64,000 bases of DNA, taken from UBA1447 sp964612185. Its GTDB lineage: Bacteria > Bacillota > Clostridia > Oscillospirales > Acutalibacteraceae. Positions 16,653-25,015 of the stretch are shown here, piece after piece. The notes below the pieces were generated by a model that was not told the DNA's origin, did no database searches, and saw only the letters and a program-made list of their open reading frames with translations. Numbering within the stretch: position 1 is the stretch's first letter; each line of letters starts with the position of its first letter. The DNA is taken from the NCBI GenBank assembly GCA_964612185.1, contig CAZTCR010000002.1, positions 103,631-167,630 on the forward strand. Direction: 5' to 3'. The translations under genes were made by a program, and so were the position numbers.

Positions 16653-18509
16653 ATGAGCGTTTTTGAAACAATATCTAACTGGTTCAGTAAAGCTTTTATA
16701 GCGGTTTTAACCTGGCTTTACTTTGTCACCTCACTATTTAATATTGGAGGCAGTACCATGCCGGAGATTATATTGCCGCCCGAACATCCAATTAACGCGC
16801 ATGATGCTATGCCGGACACCTATGCCGCCACTGATGCTTTGGGCAGAACACTTTCAACGAATACGGAAACCGGCGATGTGCGGGAAGATCGATTTGTCGG
16901 GATGTTCTATTGGACCTGGCATGTCGGTCAGGCGAAGTGGACACAGCAAGCGATAAATGTAAACCAAGTTGTCTCCAACCATCCGGAAGCAGAGCATGAC
17001 CTCAATTTCCCTCTGTGGGGTCCGATGTTTGCCCCACATCACTGGAACGAGCCGCTGTTTGGATTCTATGATACGGACGACCGCTGGGTACTGCGCAAAC
17101 ATGCCGAGATGCTCGCGAGCGCCGGTGTGGATGTGGTGATATTTGACAATACAAACGGTACATTTACCTGGAAGGACTCTTATGAAGTCTTGTTTGAAGT
17201 GTTTGCCCAGGCACGGGCGGACGGCGTGAAGACGCCAAAGATTTCATTTATCCTGCCTTTCGGTGCAAGCGATAACACCAACATCCAGCTGCGCGAACTT
17301 TATAACGATATTTATAAGGACGGCAGATATCAGGATTTATGGTTTTATTGGAAGGGCAAGCCGCTGCTGATGGCCTATCCGGACAAGCTCGATTTAACAA
17401 ACACAACCGATAAAGCAATCAGAACATTTTTCACTTTTCGCCCGGCCAATCCCGTTTATAACGCGCAGCCCAAAAAAGGCGAGTGGGGCTGGCTTTCCGT
17501 GTATCCCCAAGCAGTGTATAAAAACATATTCGGCAGAGCGGAACAGACAACCGTCGGCGTCGCTCAAAACTGGTCGGCCGAACGGGGACTGACAGCGATG
17601 AATGATGACAATGTTTTTGGCAGAACCTATACATCAAAGGGCTATGATACCCGGGAGAATGCAAAGCTTTATGGCGCAAATTTTGCCGAGCAGTTTGAAT
17701 ACGCGTTAAAGGTGGACCCGGAGTTTATCTTTGTAACCGGTTTTAATGAATGGGTAGCGGGGCGTTTTGACACTTGGCAGGGCGTAACAAACGCTTTCCC
17801 TGACCAGTTTAATGACAGCTTCAGCCGCGACATTGAACCTTCAAAAGGTGATCTGTCGGACAATTACTACTATCAATTGGTGGATTTTGTCAGAAGATAC
17901 AAAGGAACCAGAGCCATTGTGCCGGACACTGTTCCGGTGACAATCGACATAAACTCGCAAACAGATGCTTGGCAAAGTGTAAAAAAAACCTATTTTTCAT
18001 ATCCGGGCAATACCTTTGACCGTGACGACATAGGCTACGCACAAATCCGGTATACAGACACCAGCGGGCGTAACGATATTACGCTGTCAAAGGTGACCAG
18101 CGATGCGGATTGTGTTTATTTTATGGTCCGATGTGCCGGTAATATCACGCCATTTACCGATACAAACTGGATGAGGCTATTGCTGGATGTTGGGGATAGC
18201 AGCAAGAATTGGAACGGTTATGAGTTTATTGTCAACCGTATTTCTCCGAACAGCAGCAAGGCTATTCTGGAATCCTCAAAAGGCGGTTGGGGTTGGGAGA
18301 AAGTGGCGGATGTTGATTATAGTGTCCGGGATAATACGCTGCAAATGAAAATACCAAAAGAAGCGTTGGGCATAATCGGCAACAACTTTTCACTTAATTT
18401 TAAGTGGACGGACAATACTTTGGCAACCGGGGACATAATGGACTTCTATCTCTATGGCGATACAGCTCCGTTTGGCAGGTTTATGTACCAATATAGGAGC
18501 GAGAAATAG
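16653..18509 (+). CDS. Exported putative glycoside hydrolase, GH99/GH71-like
   Basis: A 618-residue protein with a hydrophobic N-terminus (about 12-32), consistent with export. Residues about 75-425 look like the barrel of GH71/GH99-type enzymes. Supporting segments are a VGMFYWTWH start, the SAGVDVVIFDNTN strand, and the FVTGFNEWVAG motif near 365, where GH99-like proteins carry their catalytic NEW glutamate. Residues about 430-618 form a second, beta-rich domain that resembles a DOMON/CBM9-like carbohydrate-binding module. The ribosome site AAAGGCGGTGAT is one mismatch from the full anti-SD complement and lies in a small GGCG/CGCC hairpin. Monocistronic, with its own promoter and terminator. 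The family is inferred from motifs only; a mannan- or glucan-type substrate is possible. Confidence 0.6.
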   Translation: MSVFETISNWFSKAFIAVLTWLYFVTSLFNIGGSTMPEIILPPEHPINAHDAMPDTYAATDALGRTLSTNTETGDVREDRFVGMFYWTWHVGQAKWTQQAINVNQVVSNHPEAEHDLNFPLWGPMFAPHHWNEPLFGFYDTDDRWVLRKHAEMLASAGVDVVIFDNTNGTFTWKDSYEVLFEVFAQARADGVKTPKISFILPFGASDNTNIQLRELYNDIYKDGRYQDLWFYWKGKPLLMAYPDKLDLTNTTDKAIRTFFTFRPANPVYNAQPKKGEWGWLSVYPQAVYKNIFGRAEQTTVGVAQNWSAERGLTAMNDDNVFGRTYTSKGYDTRENAKLYGANFAEQFEYALKVDPEFIFVTGFNEWVAGRFDTWQGVTNAFPDQFNDSFSRDIEPSKGDLSDNYYYQLVDFVRRYKGTRAIVPDTVPVTIDINSQTDAWQSVKKTYFSYPGNTFDRDDIGYAQIRYTDTSGRNDITLSKVTSDADCVYFMVRCAGNITPFTDTNWMRLLLDVGDSSKNWNGYEFIVNRISPNSSKAILESSKGGWGWEKVADVDYSVRDNTLQMKIPKEALGIIGNNFSLNFKWTDNTLATGDIMDFYLYGDTAPFGRFMYQYRSEK

Positions 18510-18524
18510 TCGGATATAAGTTTC

Positions 18525-18575
18525 GGGACTGTGTCAACGGCTGAATGCTCAGCTTTTGATACAGTCCCTTTTTAT
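18525..18575. terminator. Hairpin terminator between convergent genes
   Basis: Arms GGGACTGTGTCAA (18525-18537) and TTGATACAGTCCC (18556-18568), one mismatch, with an inner GCTGA-type hairpin and TTTTT on the plus strand. It ends the GH99-like transcript. On the minus strand it lacks a U-run. Confidence 0.8.
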
Positions 18576-18745
18576 TTCAACGGATTAAGAGCTTTCCGGC
18601 AAATTGCTTGTGCCGGCAGTCATGACGCTCTGCGTTTGCAGCCTTAATATTGAGCAGTTCACCCTTCATTACCGGAACACGAACTGACGCTGCCTTGTGT
18701 TTCGCTGTTGCATCATAGTGGGCGCTCCTGATTTGATTTTTTCGG

Positions 18746-20254
18746 CTAAACGGTCATCGTAGCTTGATTTAAAGCATTATTATCAAGTTTGGCAAGTTCT
18801 TTGACTTTATCCATATCCAGTCCGGCTGCTTTTGTGAAACGCTCGCCATAGTCGGCATCGGCCAGGTAGCAGTGAACAGCGTGGCGGTATTTGATGTTCT
18901 CGGTAACAGACGCTATATCACCTGCGGTGTTTTCTATCAAGACCTGTTTTTGATTTTCGTTCATGACACGCCAAAGGTTGCCGCCCGCACGGAAACAGTC
19001 ATCTGTCGGGTCATCCTTCGGGTCATAACGGTACATGGCACCGTCTAAATCCAAAGGCGGCTCCGAAGCGTCCGGTTGTGCGGTCCAAAAACCGGCGCTG
19101 TTTGGCGTATAGGCCGGCGTGCCGCCATAGTTGCCGTCTGTTCGCATCGCACCGTCGCGGTGGTACTCGTTGACCTCCACCTTCGCGCGATTAACCGGAA
19201 TATGGTTGTGGTTCACACCCAAACGGTAACGCTGCGCATCACCGTAAGCAAACAGCCTGCCCTGTAAAAATCGATCAGGGCTAAAGCCGATACCCGGTAC
19301 CACATGAGCCGGCGTAAACGCGGCTTGCTCGACCTCTGCAAAATAATTCTCGGGATTACGGTTTAACTCCAACACACCAACAGGGATGAGTGGATAATCG
19401 GCATGAGGCCAAATCTTGGTAATGTCAAAAGGATTCTCGTAATGAGTTTTTGCCTGCTCTTCGGTCATAATCTGCACATACATATCCCACTGCGGGAAGT
19501 CTTTGCGCTCAATTGCCTCATATAGGTCTTTGCCATGATACTCCCTGTCCATACCGTTGATTTCTGCTGCTTCGTCATTGGAAAGGTTTTTAATACCTTG
19601 TCTGGTTTTAAAGTGAAATTTGCACCAAACGCGCTCGTTCTTGGCATTATAAAATGAAAAGGTGTGCTCGCCGAAGAAATGCATATTGCGGAAGGATGCG
19701 GGGATACCGCGGTCACTCATTACGATGGTTATTTGGTGGAAGCATTCGGGCAACAGTGTCCAAAAGTCCCAGTTGTTTTGCGCGGAACGGCGCCCGGTGC
19801 GCGGGTCGCGTTTGACCGCGCGGTTCAGGTCGGAAAAATTGTGAACATCGCGGATAAAAAAGGTTGGTGTATTATTGCCGACCAGGTCCCAGTTGCCTTC
19901 CTCCGTGTAAAATTTAACGGCAACCCCGCGGATATCGCGTTCGCAGTCTGCCGCGCCGCGTTCGCCCGCAACAGTGGAAAAACGAAGAAACAACTCGGTT
20001 TCCGTGCCGGGCTGCAGAACTTTTGCCTTGGTGAATCGGGAGATGTCATGTGTAACGGTCAGTTTGCCGTATGCGCCCCAACCCTTGGCATGCATACGGC
20101 GTTCGGGGATGACTTCACGGTTGAAATGGGCCATCTTTTCCATCAGCCATACATCCTGCATTACAACAGGACCGCGGGGACCGGCGGTGATGGAGTTTTC
20201 GTTGTCTGCTACCGGAGCGCCTACCTCATTGGTAAGTTTTTTGTCCTCATTCAT
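18746..20254 (-). CDS. katA: Monofunctional heme catalase
   Basis: Converts hydrogen peroxide to water and oxygen in the cytoplasm. It is 502 residues, the small-subunit clade size. The active-site histidine lies in RRMHAKGWGAYG (about 52-63; the family usually has V before His), the distal asparagine in GNNTPTFF, and the proximal heme tyrosine in RLFAYGDAQRYRLG (about 350). VNHNHIPVN follows, as in catalases. GGGAG stands before the ATG at 20254. It is transcribed alone, divergent from a radical SAM gene, from a promoter region containing a 13-base palindrome. Its presence suggests exposure to oxygen in an otherwise anaerobic gene set. Confidence 0.95.
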   Translation of the reverse strand: MNEDKKLTNEVGAPVADNENSITAGPRGPVVMQDVWLMEKMAHFNREVIPERRMHAKGWGAYGKLTVTHDISRFTKAKVLQPGTETELFLRFSTVAGERGAADCERDIRGVAVKFYTEEGNWDLVGNNTPTFFIRDVHNFSDLNRAVKRDPRTGRRSAQNNWDFWTLLPECFHQITIVMSDRGIPASFRNMHFFGEHTFSFYNAKNERVWCKFHFKTRQGIKNLSNDEAAEINGMDREYHGKDLYEAIERKDFPQWDMYVQIMTEEQAKTHYENPFDITKIWPHADYPLIPVGVLELNRNPENYFAEVEQAAFTPAHVVPGIGFSPDRFLQGRLFAYGDAQRYRLGVNHNHIPVNRAKVEVNEYHRDGAMRTDGNYGGTPAYTPNSAGFWTAQPDASEPPLDLDGAMYRYDPKDDPTDDCFRAGGNLWRVMNENQKQVLIENTAGDIASVTENIKYRHAVHCYLADADYGERFTKAAGLDMDKVKELAKLDNNALNQATMTV

Positions 20255-20353
20255 AATAATGCTCCCTTCAGTTTTGCTTATATTTTAATATCACCGGGAT
20301 ATTTGAGCAAGAAATAAGTGGTTTTATAGCGGTACACTAATAGTATTTGCTAC

Positions 20354-20385
20354 TGATAGGCTATCATATAACTTCATTGTTGTCA
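20354..20385 (-). promoter_or_regulatory. katA promoter with palindrome TGATAG-G-CTATCA
   Basis: On the minus strand, TTGCAT (about 20387-20392) and TATGAT (20364-20369) are 17 bases apart. A TTGACA overlaps the same area. The perfect 13-base palindrome (20354-20366) overlaps the -10 and start region, a usual repressor position. The rest of 20255-20546 is AT-rich with no gene. Confidence 0.45.
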
Positions 20386-20546
20386 ATGCAAATTATACAT
20401 AATGAAAATTATATAAATGAAGAAATACACAATTTCTGAGAATAGTCAGTTATAAATTGCGGATATTTGACGACAAACAGTCTTGACATATTCTATACAT
20501 ACGCACGCAGGTGTGTTAATATATTCACGAAACAGATACGAGGGAT

Positions 20547-22175
20547 GTGAATGCAATCAAGGTTCTGATTGTCTCAATTGCGGCCAAAAATATTCATAAA
20601 GCGTTGGCACCTTGGTGTTTAAAAGGATATGCTGACCAATACGCGTCCGATTGTGACATATTGATACAAGAAAGCAATGTCAACGAGAACATCGGTGATG
20701 TTATTGCTGGTATATATGGCCAATCGCCTGACATTATCGGGCTATCCGCATATATATGGAATATTGAACATGTAATCAAGATTGCCGGTACGGTAAAAAA
20801 ACTCCTGCCTTCCTGCATGATTGTATTAGGCGGACCTGAAGTTTCTTTTGATGATTCATTGGGTGCCTATCCATACGCCGATTATGTCATTCAAGGCGTC
20901 GGTGAAGTCGCCTTTGCTGAACTGATAAACTCAATTATTGCCGGCAATGCACCCGACAATAGAATAATCACCGGCAGCAACCGGTCTTTTTGTGATTTCC
21001 CTTCACCTTTTACTCCGGCTTATTTCTCCTCGTTTGAGTCCGACCGAATGACCTCCATCAAAAACCAGCTAATCTATTACGAGAGCTCACGCGGTTGTCC
21101 TTACAACTGCGCTTATTGTCTGTCATGCGCAACGCAGGGTGTTCACTATTTGCCTTTGGAGCGGGTAAAGGCAGAACTCAATCTGCTCTTGTCCCACGGC
21201 GCAAGGTGTATCAAGTTTGTGGACAGAACTTTTAACGCGGATAAAGATAGAGCGGCGGAAATACTGGAATATATTTCCAATCTAAAAACGGACTGCACTT
21301 TTCATTTCGAAGCCGCGGCTGACCTTTTTGACAATCGCCTGCTGGCAATTATCGCCGTTATGCCGGTGAACCGCATTCAATTTGAAATCGGTGTTCAGTC
21401 TGTTAACCCGCAAACCTTGAGCGCGGTTGCCAGAAAGACGGATATTGAGAAAGCACTGTCCAATATCCGCCAACTGACCGCTATGAATAATTGCCATATC
21501 CATGTGGATTTAATCGCCGGACTGCCGTTTGAAACAACAGAAACTTTTGCGGATGCGTTGAATCAATGCCTTGCGACGCGCCCGCATATGCTGCAGCTTG
21601 GTTTCTTAAAAATGCTCAAGGGTTCTGCATTGCGTGAGAAGGTTGCGGATTATGACTATTTGTATTGTGAATATGCGCCATATGAGGTGCTTAAAAGCAA
21701 CGCAATGTCAGCCGGCGACTTGCTCATGCTCAAAGGGGTTGAACGGGTGATTGACAAGTTCTACAACAGCGGGATGTTTGTCAACTCCTTACAATACGCT
21801 GCCGAAAAACTGTTTGATACAGCGTTTGAACTCTACAAAAAACTCAGCGATTATTGCACGGATATCGTGAACATCAAAGTTTCACTGAAAAACTCCTATA
21901 CAATTCTGCTCAGTTTTCTTCTGTTATATGGGCCCAAAGATGTGGCTGAACACTATATCAAGCTTGACTGTTTGACCTTTGACGCAAAAGGTCTTCTGCC
22001 TGATGGCATACCCCGCTGCCGCGACAAGGACAAAGAGGTGCAGCTTAAAAGCAAGCCGGAATATAAAGATAGCAATATCAGGGTGGAGTATTTCTGTGAT
22101 GACAATAAAAAACGATTATTTGTCTATGATAAAAAGAACCCGATATCCAGAGCTTACACTGTTTTTGAAATCTGA
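20547..22175 (+). CDS. B12-binding domain radical SAM protein (DUF4080 type)
   Basis: A 542-residue protein. The N-terminal Rossmann-like cobalamin-binding domain (about 1-125) contains the DIIGLSAYIWN and VLGGPEVS strands, but the DxHxxG cobalamin-ligand motif is not evident. The radical SAM core begins with SRGCPYNCAYC (CxxxCxxC at about 182-189) and carries the SAM-binding EIGVQS strand. The C-terminal about 150 residues fit the DUF4080 tail. The start is GTG at 20547, with GAGGG only two bases upstream, so the start is uncertain, but no better one is in frame. The radical reaction and substrate are unknown. Monocistronic and divergent from katA. Confidence 0.82.
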   Translation: MNAIKVLIVSIAAKNIHKALAPWCLKGYADQYASDCDILIQESNVNENIGDVIAGIYGQSPDIIGLSAYIWNIEHVIKIAGTVKKLLPSCMIVLGGPEVSFDDSLGAYPYADYVIQGVGEVAFAELINSIIAGNAPDNRIITGSNRSFCDFPSPFTPAYFSSFESDRMTSIKNQLIYYESSRGCPYNCAYCLSCATQGVHYLPLERVKAELNLLLSHGARCIKFVDRTFNADKDRAAEILEYISNLKTDCTFHFEAAADLFDNRLLAIIAVMPVNRIQFEIGVQSVNPQTLSAVARKTDIEKALSNIRQLTAMNNCHIHVDLIAGLPFETTETFADALNQCLATRPHMLQLGFLKMLKGSALREKVADYDYLYCEYAPYEVLKSNAMSAGDLLMLKGVERVIDKFYNSGMFVNSLQYAAEKLFDTAFELYKKLSDYCTDIVNIKVSLKNSYTILLSFLLLYGPKDVAEHYIKLDCLTFDAKGLLPDGIPRCRDKDKEVQLKSKPEYKDSNIRVEYFCDDNKKRLFVYDKKNPISRAYTVFEI

Positions 22176-22202
22176 GGATTGTTATTTCAAAATGTGCGTT
22201 GC

Positions 22203-22231
22203 TTGACAACACGCATCAAAAATCGTATATT
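22203..22231 (+). promoter_or_regulatory. Promoter of alanine racemase gene
   Basis: TTGACA (22203-22208), 17-base spacer, TATATT (22226-22231). Confidence 0.75.
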
Positions 22232-22289
22232 ATTCAATAAACAGAAGGACTGAGTGACAGCCCCCCTATGAAAGGAAATGATTCTACTC

Positions 22290-23453
22290 ATGCAAGTTTA
22301 CCGCAGGGTCATCGCAAAAATTGATTTGGACGCCATTCAACATAACTTTAATGAAGTAAAAAAAGGGCTTGAAAAAGATACGAAAATACTGTCGGTACTC
22401 AAGTCGGACGGTTATGGCCACGGCGCGGTGCCGGTTGCAAATCTGCTGAAAGATAAAACGGACTATTTCGGTGTTTCAATCATTGAAGAGGCGCTGGAAC
22501 TGCGCGGCGCGGGCATTACAAATCCGATTTTAATATTCGGGTACACTTCACCGGACCGGTTTGAAAAACTCCTTATGAACGATATCGAACAGACAATTTT
22601 TCAACTGGATGTCGCTCAAAAGCTGTCAAGCGCAGCGGCGGCACTGGGTCAAACAGCAAAAATTCACATAGAAATTGACACCGGTATGAGAAGAACGGGT
22701 TTCCCCGCAAATCAACATACATTGGGAATTATAGCTGAAATAGCGGCTTTGCCCAACATCAGAATTGAAGGAATATTTACCCATTTCGCCAATGCGGACA
22801 TGCGAGATAAAACATCGGCAAAGCTGCAAAAAAAGCTCTTTACCGAATTCCTGGATGAACTGGCGGATAAGGGCATCACAATCCCAATCAGGCATTCCTG
22901 TAACAGCGCCGCGACGATTGAAGAAGATGAACATTTTGATATGGTAAGGGTCGGACTTTTGTTATACGGGCTTTTTCCCTCAGAAGAAGTCCGCAAGGAA
23001 AAACTCAATTTAATACCGGCCATGGAACTCAAAACGCATGTTATATTTGTTAAAACGGTTGAAGCCGGGCAGGGTGTCAGTTACGGCCACACCTATGTGA
23101 CAGACAAAACAACGAAAATCGCAACCTTACCCATCGGTTATGCGGACGGTTACCCGCGGGCACTTTCCTCACGCGGGCGCGTAATAGTTAAAGGCAGGTT
23201 TGCACCGATTATCGGCCGGGTATGTATGGATTTGATGATGGTGGATGTTACGGATATTGACGGCATATCGGTTGAAGATGAAGTGACGCTGATCGGTTCT
23301 GAAGGCGGCAACACAATAACTGCGGAGGAAGTCGGCGCGCTGTCTGAAAGCTTTAACTATGAAATCATCTGCGGTATCAGTAAAAGAGTCCCTAAGGTTT
23401 TTTATAAAAACGGAGAGGAATTTCTTTTTCTTTCAAGTTTTGATGATTGCTGA
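22290..23453 (+). CDS. alr: Alanine racemase
   Basis: PLP enzyme that interconverts L- and D-alanine for peptidoglycan, cytoplasmic, 387 residues. The PLP lysine is Lys38 in VLKSDGYGHG (a variant of the usual KADAYGHG). The second catalytic base, tyrosine, is in GVSYGHTYV (about 260), and PIGYADG and RVCMDLMMVD are also family motifs. The ATG at 22290 is chosen because homology begins with YRRVIAKIDLDAI; the ATG at 22278 adds four residues and cannot be excluded, since AAAGGA lies too near it and rather far from 22290. It has its own promoter and terminator. It could also act on serine, as some relatives do. Confidence 0.93.
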   Translation: MQVYRRVIAKIDLDAIQHNFNEVKKGLEKDTKILSVLKSDGYGHGAVPVANLLKDKTDYFGVSIIEEALELRGAGITNPILIFGYTSPDRFEKLLMNDIEQTIFQLDVAQKLSSAAAALGQTAKIHIEIDTGMRRTGFPANQHTLGIIAEIAALPNIRIEGIFTHFANADMRDKTSAKLQKKLFTEFLDELADKGITIPIRHSCNSAATIEEDEHFDMVRVGLLLYGLFPSEEVRKEKLNLIPAMELKTHVIFVKTVEAGQGVSYGHTYVTDKTTKIATLPIGYADGYPRALSSRGRVIVKGRFAPIIGRVCMDLMMVDVTDIDGISVEDEVTLIGSEGGNTITAEEVGALSESFNYEIICGISKRVPKVFYKNGEEFLFLSSFDDC

Positions 23454-23496
23454 GTGAATTAATATATAATTAAGAGCGTTAATTAATAACAAATTG

Positions 23497-23535
23497 AGCA
23501 GGAGCCTGAACAATAGATTCGGCTCCTGCTTTTTT
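23497..23535 (+). terminator. Terminator of alr
   Basis: Perfect 10-base arms AGCAGGAGCC (23497-23506) and GGCTCCTGCT (23521-23530) followed by six T. The convergent gene ends at 23560. Confidence 0.88.
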
Positions 23536-23559
23536 AGGGTTTGCTTCGGTTTATTAATA

Positions 23560-24900
23560 TCAGCCTTTATCGATGATTTTGATGGTCTTGTTAACAAGTT
23601 CAGCTACCGAAACATCAGTATACTCGTAGACAGCGGTTGCCGTTCTTTTGTTATAAGGGGCAGACCAATAACCCGGGATATTTTTTTCTCCAAGCATCAT
23701 ACCGAGAACGGACCCGGCAGTCGCGCCGTTGCAATCGGTATCAAAGGCGGCCTGCACAGCCAGGCAGATCGTTTTACCAAAATCCTTTTTACCGCAAAGC
23801 AGTGCCGCCGCAACGATCATTGCATTGGGAATGGTATGGCACCAGCCGTGCGAATGCGATTCATCATAAAGCCGGTGGATTTTATCGGTTATCTCATCAA
23901 AAGATAAACCTTTCCCATACCAGTCAAGCACCAAATCGATATGGACTCTAAGCCTTGATTTTAGCGGAATTTCATCTAATCCTGCTTCAATAACCGTAAT
24001 AACATCATTGCATGAAGCTGCAGCAGCAATCATAGCTGCGGCAAACATCTCACCGTAAATTCCATTTTTAGTGTGGGAGATACTTGCGTCTTTCCAAGCC
24101 ATCGCCGCGGCTTTTTCCGGTTCGCCGATACTGATATATCCGAAGAAATCTCCGCGAATTTGCGCGCCGATCCATTCCCTGTAAGGGTTGTGGTGGGTAG
24201 CTGTCAGGGGCGCGAGCATACCGGCGGCGGCGTTGCGGTAAGCGACCCGTTCCGCGGTAAAAGTGCCGAGCATCGGTATCCAGCCAAGCCAGGCTTCCAG
24301 TACATCGTTCGGCCGGAAATCTTTACCGTATGTTTCAACCAGTTTCAGCGCGAAAACAGTGTAGTTGGTATCGTCATCCACCGGTGCGATACCGTTCATG
24401 TTATTTGCCCAACAGGCTTCTTTGTTTATTCTCAGTTCTTCTATCATTTCATCGCTAAAAGCGTCTGAAGTCATGTACCTTGAAAGCGGCCAATTATCGG
24501 TGCTCTTTAGCAATTTATCAAGCCTTTCACGCATATAGCCTTCCACCGGTTTGCCGAGCATACAGCCGGATATACGCCCGACCCAGGCGCCTGAAAGTTT
24601 ATCCGCAAGCTGTACATCATTTATCAAACTTGAGAAGGAATGTCTTCTGTTAGGTCTTCCCGCCCTGATTGCGTCCAAATCGGACGGTTCGACATACGGA
24701 TATGCCTTGTCCACAGCCGCATTGTTAAGTTTTTCAAACAATTCCGCGGCTGTATTGGTTTTTGCGGGTGACCGCGGTTGTTTTGTCAGTTGCTCACATG
24801 CTTCCTTTAATGAGTCGACCTGCCGGCCTTCATCTTTCGCCTGGCGCCATTCAATGAGCATATCGTCCTCAAAATGAATCCAATTTTGTTTTTCCAGCAT
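23560..24900 (-). CDS. ADP-ribosylglycohydrolase family protein
   Basis: A 446-residue protein. An N-terminal extension of about 95 residues precedes an ARH/DraG-type domain. The paired metal-binding motifs are visible: PVDDDTNYT near 172-180 and FDTDCNGATAGSVLG near 387-401, the aspartates that bind two Mg ions. GAWVGRISGCMLGKPVEG marks the family N-terminus. Such enzymes remove ADP-ribose from proteins, nucleic acids or small metabolites in the cytoplasm. It lies divergent from a DUF4838 gene across a symmetric promoter region. No ADP-ribosyltransferase is seen nearby, so it is not obviously a DraT/DraG pair; it may act on a small glycoside instead. Confidence 0.82.
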   Translation of the reverse strand: MLEKQNWIHFEDDMLIEWRQAKDEGRQVDSLKEACEQLTKQPRSPAKTNTAAELFEKLNNAAVDKAYPYVEPSDLDAIRAGRPNRRHSFSSLINDVQLADKLSGAWVGRISGCMLGKPVEGYMRERLDKLLKSTDNWPLSRYMTSDAFSDEMIEELRINKEACWANNMNGIAPVDDDTNYTVFALKLVETYGKDFRPNDVLEAWLGWIPMLGTFTAERVAYRNAAAGMLAPLTATHHNPYREWIGAQIRGDFFGYISIGEPEKAAAMAWKDASISHTKNGIYGEMFAAAMIAAAASCNDVITVIEAGLDEIPLKSRLRVHIDLVLDWYGKGLSFDEITDKIHRLYDESHSHGWCHTIPNAMIVAAALLCGKKDFGKTICLAVQAAFDTDCNGATAGSVLGMMLGEKNIPGYWSAPYNKRTATAVYEYTDVSVAELVNKTIKIIDKG

Positions 24901-24934
24901 AAGCGTACCCCCAAAATGTTTTTGCGGTTATTTT

Positions 24935-24964
24935 ATTGTAAAGTATTGAAAGAAAGTTTACAAT
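24935..24964. promoter_or_regulatory. Symmetric bidirectional promoter candidate
   Basis: An inverted repeat ATTGTAAA (24935-24942) / TTTACAAT (24957-24964). On each strand it reads TTGTAA-17-TACAAT, a plausible -35/-10 pair, facing both the ADP-ribosylglycohydrolase gene and the DUF4838 gene. It could instead be a regulator site. Confidence 0.45.
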
Positions 24965-25015
24965 ATCAATTGAAATTTATAAGTTGTAAGTGTCATCAAT
25001 AAAGGAGAGAAAATA

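Noticed and set aside
18580..18735. Open stretch of about 48 codons behind the catalase gene on the minus strand
   Set aside because: No start codon or ribosome site and no recognisable product. It could be a relic of a C-terminal extension, but the catalase is complete without it.
19664..20317. Long open frame on the plus strand opposite the catalase gene
   Set aside because: It is a shadow of katA, has no ribosome site and no recognisable domain.
20390..20415. PerR box upstream of katA
   Set aside because: The AT-rich ATTATACATAAT is only a partial match and is not placed well against the promoter.
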